From NCBI GenBank assembly GCA_009783245.1, contig WRHL01000005.1, forward strand, positions 1 through 53,321: a stretch of 53,321 bases of DNA. Reading direction: 5' to 3'. Positions 37,200 through 46,138 of this stretch are shown piece by piece. The notes beneath the pieces were generated by a model. The model did not search any database, was not told where the DNA came from, and saw nothing but the letters and a program-made list of their open reading frames with translations. The DNA is from Coriobacteriia bacterium (GTDB lineage: Bacteria; Actinomycetota; Coriobacteriia; Coriobacteriales; UBA8131). Both the position numbers and the translations under genes were made by a program. How positions within the stretch are numbered: the first letter of the stretch is position 1; each line of letters starts with the position of its first letter.

Positions 37200-37976
37200 A
37201 TGGAAAAGATTATCGTTTGCTATAAATGGGTTGTTGATGAGAATGACATCTCGGTCGATTACGACGGCAACATCAAAATGAGAGAACCCTCTTATAAAGT
37301 AAGCCTCTATGACCGAAACGCCATTGAGGCGGGCACACAACTTGCAGAGAAGTGTGGCGCCCAATGTGTGGCGCTTACAGCAGGGGACGCAAAGTCTGAA
37401 AAGTCACGCAAGGAGGCGCTCTGTGCTGGTCCAAGCGAAGGATTTGCGGTGATTGATGATGCGTTGGAATCCGCTGACAGCCTACTTACCGCAACTATTT
37501 TATCCGCTGCCATCAGCAAGATCGGTGATGCCCAGCTCGTTATCTGTGGAGAGGGATCCGGTGATGTCTACGCGCAACAGGTAGGACCTCGTATTGCAGC
37601 TGCTCTTGGCTGGCCCTTACTGACATATGCAACAAGCATAGAGGTAGATGGAGAAAAGCTCAGGATAAAAAGGGATGGCTCGGAAGGGACTGAGCTGCTG
37701 GAGGCCGTTCTTCCTTTGGTAGTAACTGTGGCTGGAGATTGCAATACTCCGAGAATGCCTGGCTTGAAAGATGTCATGGGAGCGGGCAAAAAGCCCTTTA
37801 CCATTTGGTCGCCCAGCGAACTCAACTGTAGTGCAGAGGAACTAGTTAATGGACTCGCAACAATGGAGATCATTGGTAATCGTCCTGATAGGAAGAACAT
37901 CGTAATAAAGGGTTCAGGTAAGGAAGCCGCTGATGAAGTCATCAGGGGGCTTATCAGCGAAGGCGTATTAGGGTAA
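37200..37976 (+). CDS. Electron transfer flavoprotein beta subunit (EtfB/FixA-like)
   Basis: MEKIIVCYKWVVDENDISVDYDGNIK, GEGSGDVYAQQVGPRIAAALGWP, resembles E. coli FixA. Confidence 0.92.
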   Translation: MEKIIVCYKWVVDENDISVDYDGNIKMREPSYKVSLYDRNAIEAGTQLAEKCGAQCVALTAGDAKSEKSRKEALCAGPSEGFAVIDDALESADSLLTATILSAAISKIGDAQLVICGEGSGDVYAQQVGPRIAAALGWPLLTYATSIEVDGEKLRIKRDGSEGTELLEAVLPLVVTVAGDCNTPRMPGLKDVMGAGKKPFTIWSPSELNCSAEELVNGLATMEIIGNRPDRKNIVIKGSGKEAADEVIRGLISEGVLG

Positions 37977-37986
37977 GGAGAACCAG

Positions 37987-38922
37987 ATGAGCAAACAAGT
38001 ATTGGTATTCTCTGAATTGGTTCGAAACATACCAGAGTTGATTACTGCCGCAAAGTCATTAAGCGAATCCGTTTCAGCCGTTGTTATTGGCAGCGAGGAG
38101 GACGCGAAACTCGCCATTGCATGCGGAGCTCAAAAAGCATTTCTGGTTGATGTTGTAGCCGATACTCCCTCTGAAGCCTATGCCTCTACCATCGCTGCAA
38201 TTGTGCGGGATGCTGATGCAAGTGCCCTTCTGGCAAGCTTAACTCCTAAAGGACGCGCAGTTGCTGCGTTTGTCGCACAAATGCTCAATGCTAGCTGCGG
38301 GTCGGAATGTAAAACCATTCAAAAGATCGATGAGACCTACTCCTTCAGCCGTGCGATATACGGAGGCAAGGCGACATCTTTCGAAAGAGCTTCCACTGAG
38401 GTCTTTGTGGCAACCATACCCCTTCGCTCGTTTGAGGCAGCGGCCTCAGATCAAACAAACCAAGGCGAGATCATCAGAGTTGCATCGCAGGCAGCAACAT
38501 ATCCTGTAAAAATAGTCGAAGTAGTCCCGCGAGAGGGCGATAGTGTCGATGTTACTACTGCAAGTGTGGTCGTCTGTGTTGGCCGTGGGGTTGTAAAAGA
38601 AGACGATCTGCCCATGGTAAATGAACTCGCTGAGGCTATTGGCGGTGTAGTAGGTTGTACCCGTCCTATCGCTATGGACTTCAAGTGGTTTCCCCAGGAC
38701 CGCTACATCGGTCTTTCCGGCAAGTCGATAAAACCGAAACTATTCATTGGCGTGGGTGTATCAGGACAGATCCAATGCTTAGCAGGCGCTAATGACTCGA
38801 AGGTGATCGTCGGCATTAACAAAGACGAGAATGCGCCCATTTTTGAATATAGCGATTACGGAGTTGTAGCTGACTTATATGAGTTTGTTCCTGCGCTGAT
38901 AGCTTCGATAAAAAGCCTGTGA
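37987..38922 (+). CDS. Electron transfer flavoprotein alpha subunit (EtfA/FixB-like)
   Basis: C-terminal EtfA FAD motif (GLSGKSIKPKLFIGVGVSGQIQCLAGANDSKVIVGINKDENAPIFEYSDYGVVAD). Confidence 0.94.
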   Translation: MSKQVLVFSELVRNIPELITAAKSLSESVSAVVIGSEEDAKLAIACGAQKAFLVDVVADTPSEAYASTIAAIVRDADASALLASLTPKGRAVAAFVAQMLNASCGSECKTIQKIDETYSFSRAIYGGKATSFERASTEVFVATIPLRSFEAAASDQTNQGEIIRVASQAATYPVKIVEVVPREGDSVDVTTASVVVCVGRGVVKEDDLPMVNELAEAIGGVVGCTRPIAMDFKWFPQDRYIGLSGKSIKPKLFIGVGVSGQIQCLAGANDSKVIVGINKDENAPIFEYSDYGVVADLYEFVPALIASIKSL

Positions 38923-38953
38923 GCGCCATTCACCAACATTAGAGGAGGATTCA

Positions 38954-40384
38954 ATGGAGGTCTTTAAAACAAAAAAAGGGCTTATCAAATTTGCGATTTC
39001 GCTCGTGGTAGGTTTGGTAATCGCCTTTCTACCTGCAAGTGAGACATTAACGCGTGAAGCGCTGATTTTCCTGGGTGCTTTTGTATGGTACATATTAGTT
39101 TCCTCGTTCGATATCATCCCGATGCACATCAGTGGAATAATCGTGGCAACTGTATTGGTTGTAACCCGTGTATTGACTTTTGAAGACGCATTCAAATCAT
39201 TTGGTACTGCAACACCTTGGCTCATCTTTGGTGTTCTGGGTTTTGCCGCAGCGCTCCAGGCAACAGGGTTAATGAAGCGAATAGCGCTTTGGGTATTGCG
39301 AATATTCCCTAAGTCATTTGGCGGTAGGGTTACAGCTCTGACAGCCGTCAGCGCAATACTTGGCCCTGCTATTCCCTCATCACCGGCAAAAGCCTCGCTT
39401 ATCGCCAGCTTGGCAGTACCTATCTCGCAAGAGTCTGGTTATGAGAAGAATTCTAAACAGGCTGCTGGCCTTTTTACAGCATTCTTCGCTCCTGTTGTAT
39501 TGTTCAGCCCAATCTTTGTCAGTGGGGCAGTCGGAGTTCCTGCGATGATGGCATTCATGCCAGATATCAAGTTTTCCTGGCTGAGCTGGTTTGGCGCTAC
39601 CTGGTGGCTCGGTTTGACGCTCCTGATTCTGGGATATGTCTTTGTTCGATTCTTTTACCGTCCAAACAAAGCAGAGCGGGTTGCTGCTCAGGCACGAGTC
39701 GATGCCAGCGAAAAGAAAGAAGACTCTGTGACGCTTGCTCTCAGAGAGATGGGTCCGATGAGTCTGCACGAAAAAATCGGACTGATCACTTTGCTTGTGG
39801 TAATAGTAATTTGGATAACCGAAAGCTTCCATGGAGTAAGCACTGCTATGGTCGCAATCTGCGCGCTGCTTCTCATCACGCTAATCGGCATTTTCAAAAC
39901 TGAGGACTACGTGACCAAGGTGCCTTGGCCGATGATCCTTATTGCTGGAACTATTATGACAATGGTAAGCTGCTTCAGCAGTTTGGGAGTCAGCGCTTGG
40001 TTGGGTTCTGTGCTTGGACCGATCATGGGCCCTGTTGGGACAAACCCCTATCTCATGATACTTGCTATCTGCATCGCTGGTTTCATCCTTCGTTTCTTCA
40101 TAGTTTCACAGCAGGCGATAATTGCAATCATGCTGGGAGTATTTGGTGCTGTGGCCGTACCGGCTGGTATTAGCATCTTCATAATCGTCTTCATTACCTG
40201 GATGGCGACAGCAACCTGGCAGGTACCTTATGTCAACTCGTCTTACTTCACCGCACGAGGAATAACGGACCAGATGTGCGAGCATAAATACCTGAGAACA
40301 GGTTCTTATTGTATGGCTGCGATTGTAATGATTGTATGTGTTGCGTCTGTTCCGATTTGGCAACTGACTGGTTGGATAGTGTAA
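38954..40384 (+). CDS. DASS/SLC13-type anion symporter
   Basis: TM protein with DASS-like motifs (FGTATPWLIFGVLGFAAALQATGLMKRIA, AILGPAIPSSPAKASLIASLAVPI). Confidence 0.8.
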   Translation: MEVFKTKKGLIKFAISLVVGLVIAFLPASETLTREALIFLGAFVWYILVSSFDIIPMHISGIIVATVLVVTRVLTFEDAFKSFGTATPWLIFGVLGFAAALQATGLMKRIALWVLRIFPKSFGGRVTALTAVSAILGPAIPSSPAKASLIASLAVPISQESGYEKNSKQAAGLFTAFFAPVVLFSPIFVSGAVGVPAMMAFMPDIKFSWLSWFGATWWLGLTLLILGYVFVRFFYRPNKAERVAAQARVDASEKKEDSVTLALREMGPMSLHEKIGLITLLVVIVIWITESFHGVSTAMVAICALLLITLIGIFKTEDYVTKVPWPMILIAGTIMTMVSCFSSLGVSAWLGSVLGPIMGPVGTNPYLMILAICIAGFILRFFIVSQQAIIAIMLGVFGAVAVPAGISIFIIVFITWMATATWQVPYVNSSYFTARGITDQMCEHKYLRTGSYCMAAIVMIVCVASVPIWQLTGWIV

Positions 40385-40399
40385 ACAAACTCAACAGAT

Positions 40400-40433
40400 A
40401 ATCAGGGAGATGAATAAAGCCATCTCCCTGATT
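40400..40433 (+). terminator. 13-bp perfect stem-loop (AATCAGGGAGATG-N8-CATCTCCCTGATT)
   Basis: Direct reading; only a weak T-tract follows, so it may be an attenuator or processing hairpin. Confidence 0.55.
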
Positions 40434-40467
40434 CTTTCTATGATGCATCAGTAATATGGAGGTAAAA

Positions 40468-41712
40468 ATGAGAGTGCAAGATATTCCTGTGTTTGGCAAC
40501 TTATCAGATGTGCAAGTGATCTTCTCTGGCGTGAACATCGCCTGCCCTTTTGCAGCCTACCTCATGGCCGAGAACGGGGCGCGTGTTATCAACCTCGAGC
40601 CAGCTGAGCGACCGGAAAACGCCAGGTACAGAGCCCAACCCTATGGTTTCCTTTGTGAACGTAAGAATGAGCTTTGCGTTAACCTGAATATGTCGAGCGA
40701 AAAGGGCCAGGAGGTTTTTTTAGATTTACTCAAGACAACTGACATCTTTTTAGAAGGTTTTAAGGGCGGTACCTTTGAAAAATGGGGTTTGACGGATGAA
40801 CGTATGTGGGAAGCTAACCCAAAGTTGGTGATTGTTCATATCTCAGGTTTTGGTCAAACCGGTGTACCCGAATACGTGTCACGTGCATCCTATGACCCCA
40901 TTGGGCAGTGTCTTGGCGGTTATGTTTGGCTCAATGGTGAGCTCGATGGACAGCCGCAAACAGCCAAACCATATACCGGCGATTATGTAACAGCCCTATT
41001 TGCCTGCTGGTCAGCTTTAGCGGCTTTAGTTGGAGCACGCACAAACGGCAAGGGCGAGAGTGTGGATTTGGCAATGATCGAAGCATTATGGAAGATTCAG
41101 TATGACTACCCACTAGTATATTTTCGCGATGGCGTTGTCAAGGGCAGAATGGGCAATAATGACCCTAAGGTTATCGGCTTTGGCGCTTATGAGTGTGGAG
41201 ACGGTGAATACGTCTTCATCGCGCTCTCCGGTTTTGGGCCTGTGACTAAGATGGCTAAGGCCATAGGGTACTCAGATCCGGAGCTAGACCTTGAGAAAAC
41301 CATGATCCTGTTGCGCGGAAATCCTGTGCACACACGTTACGACGATGCTATTCACGAGTTCTGTATGCAACACACAGCCGCCGAAGTCGATGAATTAATG
41401 CTTAGGTTCAGTGTTCCCTGCTCCCGTGCCTATAACATTGAGTCAATCCAGGAGAACCCACAAGTCAAAGCGCGTGAGTTGTTTGGTGAATGGGAAGACA
41501 AGCACTTTGGAACCCTGAAAGCTATTAATCCTGTGCCGAAAATGAAGAACCGCCCACAACAGATTTGGACAGGAGTGCGTTATTGGGGAGAAGACAACGA
41601 CGACATCCTGAAAGATATAGGGTACAGCGAAGAAACTATAGAACAGCTCTACGAACAGGGAATCATTACTAGAACCCCTGAAAACGGAGGGTATCCCATA
41701 CCAGCTGTCTAA
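40468..41712 (+). CDS. Family III CoA-transferase, CaiB-like
   Basis: VIFSGVNIACPFAAYLMAENGARVINLE, TTDIFLEGFKGG, NPKLVIVHISGFGQTGVPEY; recognisably similar to E. coli CaiB. Confidence 0.92.
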   Translation: MRVQDIPVFGNLSDVQVIFSGVNIACPFAAYLMAENGARVINLEPAERPENARYRAQPYGFLCERKNELCVNLNMSSEKGQEVFLDLLKTTDIFLEGFKGGTFEKWGLTDERMWEANPKLVIVHISGFGQTGVPEYVSRASYDPIGQCLGGYVWLNGELDGQPQTAKPYTGDYVTALFACWSALAALVGARTNGKGESVDLAMIEALWKIQYDYPLVYFRDGVVKGRMGNNDPKVIGFGAYECGDGEYVFIALSGFGPVTKMAKAIGYSDPELDLEKTMILLRGNPVHTRYDDAIHEFCMQHTAAEVDELMLRFSVPCSRAYNIESIQENPQVKARELFGEWEDKHFGTLKAINPVPKMKNRPQQIWTGVRYWGEDNDDILKDIGYSEETIEQLYEQGIITRTPENGGYPIPAV

Positions 41713-41793
41713 TTAGTGTCGGCAGAGCTTGCCGCAGGGGCTTACCCCTGAGATAGATATCGATACACGAAACAAGAGGGAAAGAGGAGTTTG

Positions 41794-43098
41794 ATGAGCG
41801 AAGAGGCATTTGATGCAATTGTCGTTGGCGGTGGTGTTTCCGGTTGTGTGGCAGCATATGTAATGGCCAAAGAGGGGTTGAATGTCCTCCTGGTCGAACG
41901 TGGAGCCGAATGCGGCGAAAAGGAAATGACTGGTGGGAGGATTTACACTCATAGCTTAAAACAATATATGCCAGAGTGTTTTCAAGACGCACCTCTAGAA
42001 AGGCGTGTAGAAAAAGAACGTATCAGCTTCACTTATGACAACTCTGCGTTCACCGTTGACTATACTGAAGATCGAGATGCCGACCCGAAGAGAGACTCGT
42101 ACTCGGTTTTATCAAGCAGGCTTGTACGTTGGCTGGGAGAGAGAGCGGAAGAGGCAGGCGCTATGGTAGCCTGCGGTATCCGCGTCGATGATCTGTTGAT
42201 ACATGATGGCAGGGTTTCGGGCATCATCGCCGGCGATGACGTACTGGAGGCAAAAGTCGTCGTCTTAGCCGACGGGGTAAATTCCCTTTTGGCCGAGAAG
42301 GCAGGTATCGAGCGTGATGTCAGCGCCCATCGTATGGCAGTGGGAGTAAAAGAGCTGATTGAGCTTGACGAGGAACAGATCTGTGATCGATTCGGTGTCG
42401 AGCAAGGCAAGGGTGTTGCCTGGCTCTTCGCTGGTGGTGTTACTGAAGGCGCATATGGTGGCAGCTTTCTTTATACCAACAAAACCTCTGTCTCCCTAGG
42501 CTTGATTCGTACTCTGAGTGATATTGAAAAAGGTGAATTGAGCCTACCCGCCCAACTTGATGCTTTCAAAAAACACCCGGTTGTGGCCCCTTTGCTGAAA
42601 GATGGAAAAACAATCGAATACTCTGGCCATATGGTTCCCGAACCCGACTTGGACTTTGTCCCTGGTGGCAAGCAGCTTCATGTGCCAGGTTGTATTGTGG
42701 TAGGCGATGCAGCAGGCCTGATAATCAACATCGGTTTCATGGTCCGTGGTTTGGATCTTGCTGTTGCGTCAGGTGGAATTGCTGCTCGGGCTATCGCCGA
42801 AGCTCATGCGAATAAGAAACTGGATTCGGCAGGTTCGCTGTACGAGCAATATCTAAAAGACAGCTTCATTTTGCAGGATATGGATGTTTATAAGCGCTTT
42901 CCTATCATTATGACAAATCATCGCATCTTTAATGAGTACCCGCAGATGCTTACTGGTCTGATGTCAGATATGTTTGTACTAAACCCCGACGAGCACTCGA
43001 AGCCAGTTATGGGTAGAGCGATGGCTCGTATCAAAGAAGCCGGTGGAATTCGCTCTTTCTTAAGGGATTTTCGTGGTTTTGCTAAAGCGTTGAGATAG
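41794..43098 (+). CDS. FixC-like ETF-quinone oxidoreductase family flavoprotein
   Basis: FDAIVVGGGVSGCVAAYVMAKEGLNVLLVERG, GDAAGLIINIGFMVRGLDLAVASG. Confidence 0.92.
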   Translation: MSEEAFDAIVVGGGVSGCVAAYVMAKEGLNVLLVERGAECGEKEMTGGRIYTHSLKQYMPECFQDAPLERRVEKERISFTYDNSAFTVDYTEDRDADPKRDSYSVLSSRLVRWLGERAEEAGAMVACGIRVDDLLIHDGRVSGIIAGDDVLEAKVVVLADGVNSLLAEKAGIERDVSAHRMAVGVKELIELDEEQICDRFGVEQGKGVAWLFAGGVTEGAYGGSFLYTNKTSVSLGLIRTLSDIEKGELSLPAQLDAFKKHPVVAPLLKDGKTIEYSGHMVPEPDLDFVPGGKQLHVPGCIVVGDAAGLIINIGFMVRGLDLAVASGGIAARAIAEAHANKKLDSAGSLYEQYLKDSFILQDMDVYKRFPIIMTNHRIFNEYPQMLTGLMSDMFVLNPDEHSKPVMGRAMARIKEAGGIRSFLRDFRGFAKALR

Positions 43099-43111
43099 TA
43101 AGGATGCAATC

Positions 43112-43402
43112 ATGACACAGTATCTGAATGTAGATGGCCTGCTTGGAATAGATAGATTCAATGTTGATGAGCATACTGCACATATTGAATTAAACAAGGA
43201 CTGGAAAAATGAAGTGGAAATAGATCGACTTGTCAGAGCATGTCCTGCGGGTCTCTACCGATATAACGATTGTGGCGAACTGATATTTGACTATGCAGGA
43301 TGCCTTGAGTGCGGAACATGCAGGGTATTGGGGCTTGGAAACGTAGTTGAGAAATGGGAGTGGCCACAAGGTGGTTTTGGAGTCTCTTATCGCTACGGAT
43401 GA
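43112..43402 (+). CDS. FixX-like ferredoxin
   Basis: ACPAGLYRYNDCGELIFDYAGCLECGTCRVL. Confidence 0.92.
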   Translation: MTQYLNVDGLLGIDRFNVDEHTAHIELNKDWKNEVEIDRLVRACPAGLYRYNDCGELIFDYAGCLECGTCRVLGLGNVVEKWEWPQGGFGVSYRYG

Positions 43403-43477
43403 TTCAGGTAATACAAACCATGAAAGAATACTTTAACACTATCACCCGTCATGTAGGGTTGAAGACAGGATTGCCAA

Positions 43478-44488
43478 ATGTTTGAGCAGTATCCCAACAT
43501 TTTTTGTATTCCTGTGCCCTTGGGAGAGGGTTTCGCTGGTCACACAAATTGTTATGTACTGAAAACTGAAGCCGGTGTTGTCCTGATAGATTTTGGATGG
43601 AATGCGGAAGAGTCGTTTCTCACGCTCACAGCAAATCTAAACAAGGCGGACGTGTCGCTTAGGGACATCAGATATCTTGTCGCCACCCACACACACCTTG
43701 ATCACTATGGTCTGATAAATCGTTTGCGTCTGCTTACCGATGCATCTCTGGTTGTGCACAGGTTGGACTATCAGCTTTCTGCAGAGCAACAAGCTCTAGC
43801 TGGATCAACTCTGGAAGAGCCGGGGAAAGAAGGGGGGTTGCACCGTGAGAAGGAGTGGTTACGTGCTTGTGGGATGTCGGGGAATGGCCTGACTTCTCTG
43901 GCAGAGATGTTGAAATCACCCATACATGTCAATGGTGATGTGTTTCCTGACCTCTGCGTTGGTGGTGGTGAAGTAATCAGCTTGGGCTCGATTAATCTGG
44001 AAATACTTTGGACTCCTGGCCACACAAAGGGACACATTTGCCTCTTTGATAAAGAGAGAAGGATTCTCTTCTCGGGAGATCATGTTCTTGAGGAAGCAAC
44101 TCCGAATATTGGATTAGAGATGGATATCGACAGTAATCCACTTGCCGACTATCTCTCTTCTCTCAAACACCTGGAAGAACTGGATATACACCTGGTGCTC
44201 CCTGGACACGGCAAACCATTTGGAAGCCTTAACAAGCGCATTGAAGAGATCTGCCTACACCATACAAATAGACTTAAAGAGATTCATGGCCTCTGCGTAA
44301 AAGAAGCAAAGTCTGTTTTTGAGATTGCGGAGAAAACTGCCTGGTTTGCCCCATGGAGTGAACTGCCTTTGTACAGTAAGCGCGCAGCTCTTGCAGAGGC
44401 TCTGGCTCACACAGAGCTTTTGTATTCCCGAGGTTTGTTAAAAAAGGGAATAGAAGACGGGGTGTTTCTTTATTCGCAAACTGAATGA
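43478..44488 (+). CDS. MBL-fold metallo-hydrolase
   Basis: ATHTHLDHYG, TPGHTKGHICLF, FSGDHVLEEATPNI, LVLPGHGKPF. Confidence 0.92.
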   Translation: MFEQYPNIFCIPVPLGEGFAGHTNCYVLKTEAGVVLIDFGWNAEESFLTLTANLNKADVSLRDIRYLVATHTHLDHYGLINRLRLLTDASLVVHRLDYQLSAEQQALAGSTLEEPGKEGGLHREKEWLRACGMSGNGLTSLAEMLKSPIHVNGDVFPDLCVGGGEVISLGSINLEILWTPGHTKGHICLFDKERRILFSGDHVLEEATPNIGLEMDIDSNPLADYLSSLKHLEELDIHLVLPGHGKPFGSLNKRIEEICLHHTNRLKEIHGLCVKEAKSVFEIAEKTAWFAPWSELPLYSKRAALAEALAHTELLYSRGLLKKGIEDGVFLYSQTE

Positions 44489-44538
44489 CGTATGCGGCCT
44501 TCGATCTGACCGCCAAACAAGTCCGACGAGGAGAAAAG

Positions 44539-46131
44539 ATGCAACAAACCTCTTATTTTCTTAGAAGAAGCAGTTCAATGTGGCCAGATCGTCTGGCGGT
44601 GGTATCAGGTGATACCGAGCTTACCTATTGCCAATTAAACAAAGTCGCTAATAAATGGGCTTCTGCACTCAAAGCATATGGGATACATGCAGGCAGTCAT
44701 ATAGTTTATGTTGTGAATAACAGCGCTGGCGCCGTAACGATATGGGAGGCTACTCAAAAGATCGGGGTTTGCGCAGTTCCGCTGAATACCCGTCTTGATG
44801 AGAAAACAATGACAGACATGTTAATGCTCATCGAGGCTCAGGCAGTGATTTTCGACTCAAAAAACGCTCAGAAAACCATTAATGTGCTTCGCTCCATCGA
44901 TTACCAAGGCCTGGTGATATCTCTCGAGAGTGAACAGGGTGCTTCCTGCTGCGAAATGCAAGATATTAGCGGCACGGTCTTTGATGAAGAGGCTTTCCTG
45001 TTGATGGGGACAGAGGATGAAATCGATGCAGACTATCCTTCCAATACACCCTCTCTCATTCTTTTTACCAGTGGAACAACAGACAAACCAAAAGCTGTAT
45101 TGAGAACAAGGCAGATGGTTTTCGATATTTCCATTGTGCAGATGATTGAGAACAGAAATTTGGATGGAACGCTCGATGTCATGTACTCGCAAAACCCTCA
45201 CTACCATTATGGAGGGATTATCCTGATGTTAAAAATGTGCGCTCTCGGAGGGACGCTAATAACAGAAGCACGCTTTGACCCGAAGAGGGCTGCTCAAATG
45301 ATAGAGCACTATCGAGCAACACAGGTTTTTATGATTCCCCCTACCCTGTTCACCCAAATGTTTCTATCCAAGGTATGGCAGGATCATGATTTGAGTTCTG
45401 TAAGACAGGCGCAGTGTTCAGCCGGGGCATCGAGTTGCAAAATATCAGAAGCCGTCTTCCAAATGTTTCCAAATACACGATTTCGAGTTTCATATGGCGC
45501 TTCTGAGTCAGGCAGCCCCACTTCAGCAAGTTTCACACAAGAGCAACTTGTAAGGCGTCCTGAGCTGGCTTCGTCAATCGGTAGGCTCAACGCGAATGTT
45601 GAAATGAGGTTAGTTTCCGACTCAGGTCGCCCATGCAAGACTGGTGAAGTTGGAGAAGCCCTTGTCAGATCCTCCGTTGTATTTGCAGGATATATAGGAC
45701 AACCAGAACTAACACTGCAAGCTTTTGAACAAGAAGGCTGGTTGCATACCGAGGATCTCATGCGAAAGGATGAAGAGGATTATTATTTCTTGGTGGGCCG
45801 ATCACGAGATATCGTAAAGTCCGGTGGTGAGAATGTATACGCACAAGAGGTTGAGCGCTGTTTGAATGAATTCCCCTCGATTGTCGACAGTGCTGTAATC
45901 GGCATGCCAGATGAGTGGTTTGGAGAGGTGGTTGCTGCGGCCATCGTACTGGATCATGATACAGAAAACATCGATATCAAGGGCCTGCTTGAATTCTGCG
46001 AATCAAAGATGCCGAGTTACATGAAACCAAGATATTTGGCACGAATGGAAAAGCTTCCAACAAACAGTATCGGAAAGATCCAAAAGAGTGAGCTTCGCGC
46101 ATGCCCAGAATTATTTAAGAGGATTCGGTGA
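44539..46131 (+). CDS. Acyl-CoA ligase (class I adenylate-forming, CaiC-like)
   Basis: LILFTSGTTDKPKAVLRT, VSYGASESGSPTS, GWLHTEDLMRKDEEDYYFLVGRSRDIVKSGGENVYAQEVE, PTNSIGKIQK. Confidence 0.93.
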   Translation: MQQTSYFLRRSSSMWPDRLAVVSGDTELTYCQLNKVANKWASALKAYGIHAGSHIVYVVNNSAGAVTIWEATQKIGVCAVPLNTRLDEKTMTDMLMLIEAQAVIFDSKNAQKTINVLRSIDYQGLVISLESEQGASCCEMQDISGTVFDEEAFLLMGTEDEIDADYPSNTPSLILFTSGTTDKPKAVLRTRQMVFDISIVQMIENRNLDGTLDVMYSQNPHYHYGGIILMLKMCALGGTLITEARFDPKRAAQMIEHYRATQVFMIPPTLFTQMFLSKVWQDHDLSSVRQAQCSAGASSCKISEAVFQMFPNTRFRVSYGASESGSPTSASFTQEQLVRRPELASSIGRLNANVEMRLVSDSGRPCKTGEVGEALVRSSVVFAGYIGQPELTLQAFEQEGWLHTEDLMRKDEEDYYFLVGRSRDIVKSGGENVYAQEVERCLNEFPSIVDSAVIGMPDEWFGEVVAAAIVLDHDTENIDIKGLLEFCESKMPSYMKPRYLARMEKLPTNSIGKIQKSELRACPELFKRIR

Positions 46132-46138
46132 ACACCTC

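Noticed and set aside
41735-41750. CAGGGGCTTACCCCTG hairpin between CaiB-like and FixC genes
   Set aside because: Only a 6-bp stem with no T-tract inside an operon; not enough support for a regulatory call.
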